From Gracilibacteraceae bacterium (GTDB taxonomy: Bacteria; Bacillota; Desulfitobacteriia; Desulfitobacteriales; Syntrophobotulaceae): a stretch of DNA of 64,000 nucleotides. A model generated the notes under the pieces. That model did no database searches. It worked only from the letters and a program-made list of their open reading frames with translations, and had not been told where the DNA came from. The DNA is taken from the NCBI GenBank assembly GCA_031266805.1, contig JAISAH010000120.1, forward strand, positions 1-64,000, read 5' to 3'. The position numbers and the translations under genes were made by a program. Shown here in pieces: positions 15,591 through 24,385 of the stretch. Each line of letters starts with the position of its first letter. Within the stretch, counting starts at the first letter, position 1.

Positions 15591-16628
15591 TCAATCGGCG
15601 GCGGCTTTACGCAAACGGTTCATGAACGCCGCCCCCAACCCGGTTTCTTCGGCGGCCTGCACGAGGATCAGGCCGGCGCCCTGTTCGTCCGCCAGGCGCA
15701 GTCCGGCGAAAAGGCGCGCCGCCCCCTGGGCCGGCAGGCGCGCGCTGCCGAGGGAGTATATCACGGGGATTCGCGCGCGCAGCGCGGCGTCCACCCCGGC
15801 GCGCGTGTCGACCGAGGCCAGGAGGGCGACCCGCTCGCCGGGCTGGAGGCCGCGCAATCGCTCCGCGATCTGCCGGCCCGGATCAGCCGGGTCAAGCGGC
15901 ACTACGCGCCCCGCGGGCGCGTAGTGCCGGTATTTCATGCCCGGCGCTTTCGGCCCCGCGCCGGCGGCGCTCTCCCCCGCCGTCCGAACTGGTCGGCCCA
16001 GCGCCGCCGCCAGATCTTCCGCCGTCACGGCGCCGGGCCGCAAAATGACCGGCCCGGCCGCCGTAATATCCAGCACCGTCGATTCCAGACCGATCGGGCA
16101 GGAGCCGCCGTCCAAAATGAGCGGAACGCGCCCCCGCAGATCCTGCCATACATGGGCGGCGGCGGTCGGGCTGGGCTTCCCCGACAGATTCGCGCTCGGC
16201 GCGGCCAGCGGCAGCGCGGCGGCCCGGATCAAAGCCAGAGCTAGCGGATGGGCCGGCATCCTCACCCCGACCGTATCCAGCCCGCCGGTCACTTCCGGCG
16301 GCACCGCCCGCCGCCGGGGCAAAACGAGAGTCAGCGGCCCCGGCCAGAATTTGGCCGCCAGCAGCCGGGCTTCCGGCGGCCAGGCGGCGCAAACGGTTTC
16401 GGCCTGCGCCATATCCGCGATATGCACGATGAGCGGGTTGTCGGCCGGCCGGCCTTTAGCGGCGAATATCCGGCGGCAAGCCGCAGCGTCCAAGGCGTTC
16501 GCCCCCAACCCGTAGACTGTTTCGGTGGGGAACGCCACTAGGCCGCCGCCGCGCAGCAGCGCGGCGGCGGTCTGGATCGCGCCGCCCGGCCCCTCGTTTT
16601 CCTGCCAATGCAAGCAGGTTGTTTCCAT
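15591..16628 (-). CDS. sua5: L-threonylcarbamoyladenylate synthase (Sua5/YwlC)
   Basis: The 345-aa protein has the Sua5-YciO-YrdC domain in residues 15-210, with PTETVYGLGANA, KGRPADNPLIVHI, GPLTLVL, RMPAHPLA and PSANLSGKPSPT, and the Sua5 C-terminal domain after that (SPGMKYRHYAP-like APGMKYRHYAPAG). It makes threonylcarbamoyl-AMP from threonine, bicarbonate and ATP, the first step of t6A at position 37 of ANN-reading tRNAs. The upstream gene ends only 3 nt before this start and encodes TcdA, which acts on the t6A product. Confidence 0.95.
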   Translation of the reverse strand: METTCLHWQENEGPGGAIQTAAALLRGGGLVAFPTETVYGLGANALDAAACRRIFAAKGRPADNPLIVHIADMAQAETVCAAWPPEARLLAAKFWPGPLTLVLPRRRAVPPEVTGGLDTVGVRMPAHPLALALIRAAALPLAAPSANLSGKPSPTAAAHVWQDLRGRVPLILDGGSCPIGLESTVLDITAAGPVILRPGAVTAEDLAAALGRPVRTAGESAAGAGPKAPGMKYRHYAPAGRVVPLDPADPGRQIAERLRGLQPGERVALLASVDTRAGVDAALRARIPVIYSLGSARLPAQGAARLFAGLRLADEQGAGLILVQAAEETGLGAAFMNRLRKAAAD

Positions 16629-16631
16629 AAT

Positions 16632-17402
16632 TTACCTCTGACTGATCAGATCCTTGACTACTTCCCCGGCCAAAATCAATCCCGCCACCGGGGGGACAAA
16701 AGCGTTGCTGGCCGGTATTTGCCGGCGCTCCAGGCAATGACGGGCGGCGCCGGGCGGGCAGACGCAGCCGGAGCGGCAGCTGGGAGCCATATCTTCCAGC
16801 GGCGCCGTGGGTTTTTCCGTAGAATAAACGACCTTCAAAGCCGGCACGCCGAGACGGCGCAGCTGCCGGCGCATGACGCGGGCCAGCGGGCAGACGCTGG
16901 TCTCGTAAATATCCGCCACGGTAAAAGCCGTCGCGTCCAATTTATTTGCCGCGCCCATCGAACTGATGATCGGCGTCCCCGCGGCCTGAGCCCGGCAAAC
17001 CAGTTCCAGCTTGGCCGTGACCGTGTCCACCGCGTCCACGATATAGTCATAACAGGTCAGATCCACGCCGGCGGCGGTTTCCGGGCCGTAAAACACATGC
17101 CGGGCCTCCACGGCGGCCTCCGGGTTGATCTCCAGCACGCGGGCTTTCATCACGTCCGTCTTATACCGGCCCACCGTGGCGTGAGTGGCGATGATCTGCC
17201 GGTTGATATTGGTCAGACAAACCGTATCGTCGTCAAAGAGCGCGAGAGCGCCGACGCCGCTGCGGCAAAGCGCCTCGACGCAGTAGCCGCCTACGCCGCC
17301 GATCCCGAACACCGCCACCCGCGCAGCCCGGAGACGGGCCAGGCCGGCTCGCCCGAATTGCAGGGCGGTGCGGGAAAATTGGTCAAGTTGTTCCGCGGCC
17401 AT
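16632..17402 (-). CDS. tcdA: tRNA threonylcarbamoyladenosine dehydratase (TcdA/CsdL-like)
   Basis: The 256-aa ThiF/E1-like protein has the nucleotide-binding loop VFGIGGVGGYCVEAL (residues 30-44), the DDDTVCLTNINRQI strand, KTDVM, YDYIVDAVDTV and a cysteine-bearing C-terminal segment (CRSGCVCPPG). TcdA cyclises t6A to ct6A using ATP. It overlaps the glycosyltransferase gene by 20 nt and is translationally coupled to sua5. This puts the first and last enzymes of the ct6A pathway in one operon. Confidence 0.9.
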   Translation of the reverse strand: MAAEQLDQFSRTALQFGRAGLARLRAARVAVFGIGGVGGYCVEALCRSGVGALALFDDDTVCLTNINRQIIATHATVGRYKTDVMKARVLEINPEAAVEARHVFYGPETAAGVDLTCYDYIVDAVDTVTAKLELVCRAQAAGTPIISSMGAANKLDATAFTVADIYETSVCPLARVMRRQLRRLGVPALKVVYSTEKPTAPLEDMAPSCRSGCVCPPGAARHCLERRQIPASNAFVPPVAGLILAGEVVKDLISQR

Positions 17403-18114
17403 AATATTCTCTCATCACCCGCCAGACAAAGAGGGGCAGCACCCACTGACGCCGGAAACGTCCCGGTTCGCGGATCAGGCGGTACAGCCACTCGCATCCG
17501 GCCCGCTGGATCCAAAGCGGCGCCCGTTTTTTGCGCCCGGCCAGCACGTCAAAAGCGCCGCCGACCCCGATGGACACGGCGGCCAGATCCATATGCGCGT
17601 CCAGCCAGATTTCCTGTCGCGGCGCTCCGAGACCGGCCAGCAAAACCTGAGGACGGAAGGCGCGGATCCGCTCCGTGAGCGCTTCCTCCTCCTCCGGCGT
17701 AAAATATCCGTGCGCGTATGCGAAAATAAGACCGGGATAAAGCTCACCTTGGCGCTCCGCCGCCTCGGCGGCCACGCCAGGCCGGCCGCCGAGCAAAAAA
17801 ACGCGCCAGCCCATGCCGCCGCCCAGCTGAAACAAAGCCTGAACGAGATCGATGCCCGTCACCCGTTCCCGCAAGGGCTGCCCCAGCCGGCGCGCCGCCC
17901 ACAGCACCCCTACCCCGTCCGCCGTCACCAGATCCGCCCCCGCCACCGCGGCCCGGAGCCCGGTTTCCGACGCCGCGCGGCAGATTATCTCCGGGTTGGC
18001 CGTGACCACGCGCAGACGTTTGCCGTTCAGCACGGCTTCCCGCGCCGCCGCCGCCGTTTCCGCCAGACTGACGTCGTGTACCGGCACGTTCAGGATAGAG
18101 ACACGCTTTTTCAT
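17383..18114 (-). CDS. WecG/TagA/CpsF family glycosyltransferase
   Basis: ATG at 18114 gives a protein beginning MKKRVSILNVPVHDVSLAET. The upstream extension overlaps mbl and lacks family similarity. Typical GT26 motifs are VTANPEII, LVTADGVGVLW, RVTGIDLV, FLLGGRPGVAAEAA and LLAGLGAPRQEIWLDAH. Members transfer N-acetylmannosamine-type sugars to lipid-linked acceptors for wall teichoic acid or polysaccharide linkage. Location after murA and mbl fits an envelope function. Confidence 0.9.
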   Translation of the reverse strand: MKKRVSILNVPVHDVSLAETAAAAREAVLNGKRLRVVTANPEIICRAASETGLRAAVAGADLVTADGVGVLWAARRLGQPLRERVTGIDLVQALFQLGGGMGWRVFLLGGRPGVAAEAAERQGELYPGLIFAYAHGYFTPEEEEALTERIRAFRPQVLLAGLGAPRQEIWLDAHMDLAAVSIGVGGAFDVLAGRKKRAPLWIQRAGCEWLYRLIREPGRFRRQWVLPLFVWRVMREYYGRGTT

Positions 18115-18121
18115 CGTTTTT

Positions 18122-19102
18122 TCATCGGCCCAGCAATTTTCCCGTGCCGCGCGCCACACAGGAAATGGGATCTTCCGCCAGAAAAACGGCCAGATCCGTT
18201 TCCTGACTCAGCCGTTCCGGCAGGCCGTGGATCAGCGACCCGCCCCCGGTCAGCACGACTCCCTTGTTCAGGATATCCACCGCCAACTCCGGCGGCGTGC
18301 GTTCCAGCACGTCTCTGACGCCGGAAATGATAACGTCCAGGATCTCCTCTATCGCTTTATAAGCGGAGCGGGAGTTCATGGACACGACTTTGGGCAGTCC
18401 GGAAATGAGATCCCGGCCCTTCACGTCTACTTCGCCGCTGTCGGGGCATCCCTGGGGCAAAGCGGAACCGATGCGTATTTTGATGCTCTCCGCCATGCGC
18501 TCCCCGATCAGCAGATTGTGTTCGGCGCGAATATAGCGCATGATGGCCTCGTCCATTTTGTCGCCGCCGACCCGGATGCTTTTTTTACAGACGATGCCGC
18601 CCAGACTGAGTACGGCGATGTCCGTCGTCCCGCCGCCGATATCCACGACCAGACTGCCCTGCGGTCCCATAATGTCCAGCCCGGCCCCGAGAGCGGCCGC
18701 GTAAGGCTCCTCCACCACGACTACGTCGCCGGCGCCGGCTTTGTAGGCGGCCTGCTTGACGGCCCGTTCCTCCACCTCGGTCACGCCGGATGGGATGCAG
18801 ACCACGACCTTGTTTTTGATAAAAGGCCACGTTTTTACGCCGACCCGTTTCAGAAAATACTTCAGCATGATTTCCGTCGTGGCGTAATCCGCGATCACTC
18901 CGTCCCGCATCGGCCGGATGGCCAAAATGTGGCCCGGCGCTTTGCCTATCATCTCGCGCGCTTCCTGGCCCACCGCGATACGCCGTTTTGTGTGTTTCTC
19001 GATTGCCACCACCGACGGTTCGCTCAGCACAACACCCTGGCCCCTGACATAAACCAGCACGCTGGCTGTGCCAAGGTCGATGCCTATCTCGGAAGCAAAC
19101 AT
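18122..19102 (-). CDS. mbl: MreB-like actin homologue Mbl
   Basis: The 326-aa protein has the actin-fold phosphate loops GIDLGTASVLVYV (residues 7-19) and VVDIGGGTTDIAVLSLGG, the adenosine motif VVLTGGGSLIHGLPE, and the family signature VVCIPSGVTEVEERA. It is slightly shorter than typical MreB/Mbl. It forms membrane-bound filaments that organise elongasome synthesis. The gene overlaps the murA 3' end by 19 nt, an arrangement common in Firmicutes (murA-spoIID/mbl region). Confidence 0.92.
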   Translation of the reverse strand: MFASEIGIDLGTASVLVYVRGQGVVLSEPSVVAIEKHTKRRIAVGQEAREMIGKAPGHILAIRPMRDGVIADYATTEIMLKYFLKRVGVKTWPFIKNKVVVCIPSGVTEVEERAVKQAAYKAGAGDVVVVEEPYAAALGAGLDIMGPQGSLVVDIGGGTTDIAVLSLGGIVCKKSIRVGGDKMDEAIMRYIRAEHNLLIGERMAESIKIRIGSALPQGCPDSGEVDVKGRDLISGLPKVVSMNSRSAYKAIEEILDVIISGVRDVLERTPPELAVDILNKGVVLTGGGSLIHGLPERLSQETDLAVFLAEDPISCVARGTGKLLGR

Positions 19103-20409
19103 AATTTATTACCTCTTTCAGCCGCGCCGGGCGCGGGGATATCGTTTTCCGGCTGCGCTGCGGCCGGGACGCGTCTGATGTCCGCGCCCAGTCCCCGCAG
19201 CTTCGCTTCCATGCCTTCATAACCGCGGTCGATATGATAGATATTCCTGATTTCCGAGACGCCCTCCGCGGTCAGCGCCGCCAGCACCAGCGCCGCGCCC
19301 GCCCGCAGGTCGCTGGCCGTCACGGTGGCGGCGCTCAGATTTTCCTGTCCGCGCAGGATGGCGCTGCGCCCGTCGACGCGAATATCCGCTCCCATGCGGC
19401 GCAATTCCTCCACATGCATGAAGCGGTTTTCAAAAACGGTTTCCGTTATGACCGACGTTCCCTGCGCCCGCGTCAGCAAAGCCAGAGCCGGCGCCTGCAG
19501 ATCGGTCGGAAAACCAGGATGGGTCTGGGTTTTGATATCGACGGCTCGTAAACGGCCCTCGCCCCACACCCGGATGCCGTCGTCTTTTTCACAAAAAGAG
19601 ACGCCCATCTCTTGCAGCTTGGCCAGCAGCGGGCGCAAATGGGCCGGGATGACGTTGCGCACGAGGACGTCCCCCCCGCAGGCCGCCGCCATCAGGATAA
19701 AACTGCCCGCCTCGATGCGGTCGGGAATGATGCTGTGCGTCGCGCCGCGCAAAGAGCTGACGCCCTGGATCTGGACGACGTTCGTGCCGGCGCCGCGTAT
19801 CCGGCCGCCCATTTCATTGAGAAAATTCGCCAGATCCACGATCTCCGGTTCCTGGGCCGCGTTTTCCAGCACGGTGGTCCCTTCGGCGCAAACAGCCGCC
19901 ATCATGATATTTTCCGTGGCGCCGACGCTGGGAAAATCCAAATAGATCCGCGCGCCGCGCAAGCGTTCGGCTCTGGCGTCCAAAAACCCGTGATCCATGC
20001 TGATCCGCGCCCCCAGGGCTTCCAGCCCTTTCAAATGCCAGTTGATGGGGCGGGAGCCGATGGCGCAGCCTCCGGGGGGCGGAATGCGGATATACCCGGC
20101 CCGCCGCAGGATGGGACCCATAATGACGATGGAAGCCCGCATTTTGGTGATGAGGTCGTAGGGAGCTTCGGCGCTCGGCACGGCCGGCGCCTGGATGCGC
20201 AAAACGCTCCCGGTCCTGGTAATCCGCGCTCCCATGGTTTCCAGCACGCGGCGCATCGTCGTCACATCCAGCAGATCCGGAACGTCTTCCAAGACGACTT
20301 CGTCGCTCGTCAGCATAGCGGCGGCCATAATCGGCAGCACGGCGTTTTTCGCTCCGCTCACGTCCACGCTGCCTTCCAAGGCGCGCCCGCCGGTCAGGAT
20401 AAATTTCAA
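19084..20409 (-). CDS. murA: UDP-N-acetylglucosamine 1-carboxyvinyltransferase MurA
   Basis: This is the 441-aa EPSP-synthase-fold enzyme that adds enolpyruvate to UDP-GlcNAc, the first committed step of peptidoglycan synthesis. KN at 21-22 (SGAKNAVLPI) and the active-site cysteine C115 in PPGGCAIGSR are present, so the enzyme should be fosfomycin-sensitive in principle. D305-type segment HPGFPTDLQAP is also present. The last 25 residues form a Pro/Ala-rich tail beyond the usual end, overlapping mbl. Confidence 0.95.
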   Translation of the reverse strand: MKFILTGGRALEGSVDVSGAKNAVLPIMAAAMLTSDEVVLEDVPDLLDVTTMRRVLETMGARITRTGSVLRIQAPAVPSAEAPYDLITKMRASIVIMGPILRRAGYIRIPPPGGCAIGSRPINWHLKGLEALGARISMDHGFLDARAERLRGARIYLDFPSVGATENIMMAAVCAEGTTVLENAAQEPEIVDLANFLNEMGGRIRGAGTNVVQIQGVSSLRGATHSIIPDRIEAGSFILMAAACGGDVLVRNVIPAHLRPLLAKLQEMGVSFCEKDDGIRVWGEGRLRAVDIKTQTHPGFPTDLQAPALALLTRAQGTSVITETVFENRFMHVEELRRMGADIRVDGRSAILRGQENLSAATVTASDLRAGAALVLAALTAEGVSEIRNIYHIDRGYEGMEAKLRGLGADIRRVPAAAQPENDIPAPGAAERGNKLCLLPR

Positions 20410-20547
20410 TATATGTCAACTCCGTTTTCTCGCCTGCTGAACCAGGCCGCCTGAGCCGCCTGATCTCCTAAACAATATTGTTTCGCCGCGGCAGCGGTAT
20501 TTCCTGCCGCCCGGCGGATTTTTGCCATAGCGTTTCGGGCGGGAATA

Positions 20548-20556
20548 TGCTATAAT
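20548..20556 (+). promoter_or_regulatory. Extended -10 promoter of the aldolase gene
   Basis: TGC-TATAAT (20548-20556) is a consensus extended -10 element, 28 bp before the start codon. No good -35 box lies at 17 bp, which is usual for TGn-type promoters. Confidence 0.65.
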
Positions 20557-20584
20557 CGGAAAAAACAGCGGAACGGAGACTGAT

Positions 20585-21199
20585 ATGCCTTACAGTGAGA
20601 CGAACGGTCTGAAACGGACTATCGTGGAGATAGGGCGGCGTCTTTATGCCCGGGGTTTGATCGCGGCTTACGACGGCAATATTTCCTGCCGCGCCGGCGC
20701 GAACGGCGGCACTGTTTTTTGGATCACGCCGTCCGGCGTCAGTAAAGGTTTTTTGACGGAAGATATGTTGATCGGTCTGGACGAAAACGGACGCGTCACG
20801 GAGGGAGAAGGACGCCCTTCTTCAGAATCCGGCCTGCATTTGCGCATATACCGGGAAAATCCCGCCGCGCGAGCCATTGTCCACGCTCACCCGCCGGCGG
20901 CTACGGCTCTGGCCTGCATGGGCCGCTCTCTGGAACGCCCGGTCCTGCCCGAAGTTCTTTTGACGCTGGGGCCTGTTCCTCTCGCCCCTTATGCCGCCCC
21001 CGGCTCGCCCGGCGTAGCCGAAAGCGCCGCCCCATACGCCGGAACGCACAACGGAGTGCTCTTGGCGAATCACGGCGCCGTGACCTGGGCCGGCGACTTA
21101 TGGCAATCATACTATTACATGGAAAAACTGGAACATTTTGCCGATATCATGCTCCGGATCAGCGCCGCGGGCGGCCAAGCCAGGGAAATACTGCCTTAG
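20585..21199 (+). CDS. Class II aldolase/adducin family protein (L-fuculose-phosphate aldolase-like)
   Basis: The 204-aa protein shows the AraD/FucA order: AYDGNISCR (phosphate-binding), TPSGVSKGFL, SSESGLHLRIY with the catalytic glutamate, HAHPPAATAL with two zinc-ligand histidines, and NHGAVTWA with the third. It would cleave or epimerise a phosphorylated sugar. The precise substrate cannot be deduced. It is monocistronic and convergent with the Na/Pi transporter, whose stop lies 12 bp downstream. Confidence 0.9.
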   Translation: MPYSETNGLKRTIVEIGRRLYARGLIAAYDGNISCRAGANGGTVFWITPSGVSKGFLTEDMLIGLDENGRVTEGEGRPSSESGLHLRIYRENPAARAIVHAHPPAATALACMGRSLERPVLPEVLLTLGPVPLAPYAAPGSPGVAESAAPYAGTHNGVLLANHGAVTWAGDLWQSYYYMEKLEHFADIMLRISAAGGQAREILP

Positions 21200-21216
21200 G
21201 GAAGCACTGATTAATT
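21199..21216 (+). repeat. Solo copy of the inverted-repeat element end
   Basis: GGGAAGCACTGATTAATT is identical to the left end of the element at 25288. It covers the gap between two convergent genes: its first G is the last base of the aldolase stop and its TTA forms the transporter stop codon. Confidence 0.75.
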
Positions 21217-22884
21217 TTCATCGGTCGGCGTGCCGCCCAGCACATACCCCGCCAAATTGACCGCGTGGTCGCCGATCCGCTCCAGATTGCTGAGGATATC
21301 CAGATAAACCGCGCCAGAATTGCCGTTGCATGTTCTGGCGTTCACGCGGGCGATATGCGCCTTGCGCAGCTCTTTTTCCATTTCGTCTATGATATCGTCT
21401 TTAATGACGATTTCGCGCGCCAGTGCCTTGTCCTCGGTTTCCAGCACCGTCAATGACAAACTGTAGATTTCCTGCACGAGGGCGCTCATCTCCTCCAGTC
21501 TCTCCCGCGCCATATCCGTAAAATCCAGGTCATGCTGATAGGCATACTCTGTCAGTTCTAATATTTTCTGACTGCGGTCACTCACGCGCTCAATATCATT
21601 GATGGATTGCTGGATCAGATGACTGTGCGCGGATGTGACCGTCGTAAGTGATTTCCCGAGTACCGCCCGGCTGACATAATCGTCTATCTCCCTTTGCAGC
21701 CGGTCGACAAGCACCTCGCATTTCATGAGCTTTTTTTTATGTTCATCCTGAGGGCGAAAGAAGTAATCGATCGCGATTTGCAGCGATTCTCCGGCGACAG
21801 AGCCCATATGCAGGACTTCCCGCTTTGCGTTGGCCAAAGCCACCGGCAGATTTTCCAATAAACGCGGCTCCAGGAATTTGGCTTCGGCCAGATCCTCGTC
21901 TTTGGACTTAATCAGTCTCGTCACGATAGCGGTCAAAACCGGGACAAAAGGCGCCAAAATAAGAGTGTTCAGGATATTGAATACGCCATGGACCTGCGCG
22001 ATCTGCATTCGCGCGTTCATCGTCTCCCATGAACCGTCCAGCCCCGGCAGCAGATAAAGCAGGTTGGTCGCGTGCTCTACTATAAAGAGAAAAATACCAC
22101 TCAGAAACAGCGGCAAGAAAATCAGCGTGCCGATGACGTTAAAAAGACAATGCGTAAGCGCCGCGCGCCGCGCGTTGACTCCGGCCCCGATCCCGGCTAA
22201 CAGTGCCGTGACCGTCGTGCCGATATTTATGCCAAAAAGTATCGGCACCGCCTGATAGATATTTACGACCCCTTCGTCAGCCAAACCTTGCAGTATGCCG
22301 GTGGTCGCGGAACTGCTCTGCACGATGCCGGTAAAAACCGCGCCGATCAGCACTCCCAAAATCGGAACATTCTGCACGCTCGCCATCACGTCCGAAAACA
22401 TGGCCGCTTCCCGCAGCGGACTCATCCCGGCGCTCATGACTTGCATCCCATAAAACAGAAGGCCAAAACCGAAGACGGTCTGGCCCACATTTATGATTTT
22501 ATCCTTTTTCACAAAGAAAATTGTTATCGCCCCTATCGCGACAAACAAAAGGGAAATTTCCTGCAGATTTATGCCGATAAGATAGGCCGTGACCGTCGTG
22601 CCGATATTGGCGCCCATGATGACGCCTATCGCCTGTTTCAGCGAGAGAAAACCGGCGTTGACCAAACCTACCGTCAGAACAGTCGTGCCGCTGCTGCTCT
22701 GGATCAAAGCCGTGACTAACGTTCCGGACAGTATCCCCCGCCATAAAGAGCCGGTGCCCTGTTCTAGGATGACCCGCATGCGATCGCCGGCGAATGATTG
22801 CAAGCCTTCCGCCATAGCGTTGATGCCAAACAAAAACAATCCCAGACCGCCAAAAAATGAGAACAGGATTTCCATTATGCTCAT
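21211..22884 (-). CDS. Na/Pi cotransporter family protein with PhoU-like C-terminal domain
   Basis: The 557-aa protein begins with LFLFGINAMAEGLQ and has two inverted Na/Pi repeats marked by the QSSSGTTVL and QSSSATTGIL motifs (the QSSS sodium/phosphate signatures). Each repeat is followed by a GxNIGTTVTA segment, and about eight membrane helices occur in residues 1-330. Residues 345-557 form a helical PhoU-like domain (ERVSDRSQKI, NLERIGDHAVNLAGYVL). NptA/YjbB-type proteins move phosphate with sodium. The final stop lies within a repeat end. Confidence 0.93.
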   Translation of the reverse strand: MSIMEILFSFFGGLGLFLFGINAMAEGLQSFAGDRMRVILEQGTGSLWRGILSGTLVTALIQSSSGTTVLTVGLVNAGFLSLKQAIGVIMGANIGTTVTAYLIGINLQEISLLFVAIGAITIFFVKKDKIINVGQTVFGFGLLFYGMQVMSAGMSPLREAAMFSDVMASVQNVPILGVLIGAVFTGIVQSSSATTGILQGLADEGVVNIYQAVPILFGINIGTTVTALLAGIGAGVNARRAALTHCLFNVIGTLIFLPLFLSGIFLFIVEHATNLLYLLPGLDGSWETMNARMQIAQVHGVFNILNTLILAPFVPVLTAIVTRLIKSKDEDLAEAKFLEPRLLENLPVALANAKREVLHMGSVAGESLQIAIDYFFRPQDEHKKKLMKCEVLVDRLQREIDDYVSRAVLGKSLTTVTSAHSHLIQQSINDIERVSDRSQKILELTEYAYQHDLDFTDMARERLEEMSALVQEIYSLSLTVLETEDKALAREIVIKDDIIDEMEKELRKAHIARVNARTCNGNSGAVYLDILSNLERIGDHAVNLAGYVLGGTPTDEN

Positions 22885-22953
22885 TGCCGCGCTTCGCTCC
22901 CTTTAAGAAGTATTTTATGCGCTTTGTCAAAAAACAAACATCAAATAAACATC

Positions 22954-22994
22954 AAAAAAATGGAAAAGGCTCTCGGCTAAACGCTGAAAGCCTT
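22954..22994 (-). terminator. Rho-independent terminator of the tRNA operon
   Basis: On the minus strand AAGGCTTTC (ending 22994) pairs with GAGAGCCTT (to 22966), followed by TTCCATTTTTTT. It sits just after tRNA-Arg, the last tRNA gene. Confidence 0.8.
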
Positions 22995-23002
22995 GATTTG
23001 TC

Positions 23003-23079
<77 letters not shown>

Positions 23080-23084
23080 GATTA

Positions 23085-23159
23085 TGGAGCGGGTGACGAG
23101 ATTCGAACTCGCGACTTTCACCTTGGCAAGGTGACACTCTACCACTGAGTTACACCCGC
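23085..23159 (-). tRNA. tRNA-Gly(GCC), CCA encoded
   Basis: The acceptor GCGGGTG pairs with CACCCGC, then T and CCA. The anticodon loop TTGCCAA displays GCC. The T-loop GTTCGAATC is present. Confidence 0.95.
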
Positions 23160-23164
23160 ATATT

Positions 23165-23240
23165 TGGTAGGCCATCGGAGGCTCGAACTCCGGACACCCT
23201 GATTAAGAGTCAGGTGCTCTACCAACTGAGCTAATGGCCC
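23165..23240 (-). tRNA. tRNA-Lys(CTT), CCA encoded
   Basis: The acceptor GGGCCAT pairs with ATGGCCT (one G-U), then A and CCA. The anticodon arm CCTGA-CTCTTAA-TCAGG displays CTT. Confidence 0.94.
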
Positions 23241-23272
23241 GCGACGTCCGCCAAGCAACGTCAAGGGAAAAA

Positions 23273-23348
23273 TGGTGAGCCATCCGCGACTCGAACGCGG
23301 GACACCCTGATTAAAAGTCAGGTGCTCTACCAACTGAGCTAATGGCTC
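23273..23348 (-). tRNA. tRNA-Lys(TTT), CCA encoded
   Basis: The acceptor GAGCCAT pairs with ATGGCTC, then A and CCA. The anticodon arm CCTGA-CTTTTAA-TCAGG displays TTT. It is nearly identical to the neighbouring Lys(CTT) gene, which suggests tandem duplication. Confidence 0.95.
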
Positions 23349-23349
23349 A

Positions 23350-23424
23350 TGGCTGGGGTGGCTGGATTCGAACCAACGGATGCCAGAGTCAAAGTCTGGT
23401 GACTTACCACTTGTCTACACCCCA
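23350..23424 (-). tRNA. tRNA-Gln(TTG), CCA encoded
   Basis: The acceptor TGGGGTG pairs with CACCCCA, then G and CCA. The anticodon arm CCAGA-CTTTGAC-TCTGG displays TTG. It is separated from the next gene by a single base. Confidence 0.95.
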
Positions 23425-23515
23425 ACAAGTTTCCGCGCCCCTCCACACTCATCATCTCACAATTGAGGACAGCGAGTCATTGTCCAGCCGAATCCTGTAC
23501 AACAATGCTCAAAAC

Positions 23516-23590
23516 TGGTGACCCGTACGGGACTCGAACCCGTGTTCCCGCCGTGAAAGGGCGATGTCTTAACCGCTTGACCAACGGGCC
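23516..23590 (-). tRNA. tRNA-Glu(TTC), CCA encoded
   Basis: The acceptor GGCCCGT pairs with ACGGGTC (one G-U), then A and CCA. The anticodon arm TCGCC-CTTTCAC-GGCGG displays TTC. It is the first gene of the six-gene operon. Confidence 0.95.
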
Positions 23591-23608
23591 AGTTCAAAGA
23601 CATTTGTT

Positions 23609-23637
23609 ATCTTATCAAAATACAACAACGTTGTCAA
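23609..23637 (-). promoter_or_regulatory. SigA-type promoter of the tRNA operon
   Basis: On the minus strand TTGACA (23632-23637) is followed after 17 bp by TAAGAT (23609-23614), placing the start about 10 nt before tRNA-Glu. The consensus -35 and optimal spacing suit a strong stable-RNA promoter. Confidence 0.8.
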
Positions 23638-23646
23638 GGCCTATTT

Positions 23647-24348
23647 TTATTTCAAATATTCTATTATTTCTTTTATTGTTTCTTCGCTCTTATATATATT
23701 TGAATGGGTAGTGTTTTTTATCTTCTTTATCTGGCAATTTTTTATCAATTCTGCCATTTTCAATAAATGTTCCTCTTTTATCATGTCGTTTTCTGCGTAT
23801 AATATATACACGTTCGCTCTTATTTCTTTTAGTTCCTCGTCGGTTATCCCGATATCCTTTAACATTAATTCCCATCTCATGATGGTTTTTCGCATGGGAA
23901 GACGCAGTTTCTCCATAAATAAAAACAGCTTATGCATTCTGCGTAAAAATTTCAATGTTTTACTGGCCGTTCCGTCCACCAGATAATTTGGCGATAACGC
24001 TATTATGTTTTCGAATATTTCCGGGTTTTTCCTGGCTAAAAACAAACAGATATTTCCGCCGTCGCTAAATCCTATCACATAAGTCTTATTTATCCCCAAT
24101 TTTTTACAAAAATTTATCGCGTCGTCGCTGTACTGATTTATAGAGTATTCACTGTCTTCGGAGACGCTTTGCCCGTGTCCCCGGCTGTCAAGAGCAAATG
24201 TATGAAAATTCTCAAAATATTTCAATTGATGTTCTTGGAAAATGCTTTTATTTTCAGAGTTACCGTGCAGTAACAACAAGTTATGCCCTGCCCCATGTTC
24301 AGAGTAGGCTATTTTTATATTATCCAGTTCTAAATATTTCGTTTCCAC
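23647..24348 (-). CDS. Alpha/beta hydrolase family protein
   Basis: The 233-aa product has the alpha/beta-hydrolase order: oxyanion segment LLLLHGNSENK, FALDSRGHGQS, nucleophile elbow GFSDGG (serine about 104), an acid candidate in LYAENDMIK and a histidine in TTHSNIY near the end. It belongs to the esterase/BioH-like superfamily and the substrate is unknown. The gene is strikingly AT-rich with Lys/Ile/Asn-heavy codon use compared with the GC-rich surroundings. Together with its position beside a tRNA operon, this suggests horizontal acquisition. Confidence 0.85.
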   Translation of the reverse strand: METKYLELDNIKIAYSEHGAGHNLLLLHGNSENKSIFQEHQLKYFENFHTFALDSRGHGQSVSEDSEYSINQYSDDAINFCKKLGINKTYVIGFSDGGNICLFLARKNPEIFENIIALSPNYLVDGTASKTLKFLRRMHKLFLFMEKLRLPMRKTIMRWELMLKDIGITDEELKEIRANVYILYAENDMIKEEHLLKMAELIKNCQIKKIKNTTHSNIYKSEETIKEIIEYLK

Positions 24349-24385
24349 TTTGCTTCTCCATAGATCCCGGCGTCAGCTGATCACT

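Noticed and set aside
17852-19222. 456-codon plus-strand open frame opposite tagA and mbl
   Set aside because: No ribosome-binding site or domain; it is a shadow of confirmed minus-strand genes. The same applies to 44412-45749 opposite cheB and cheR.
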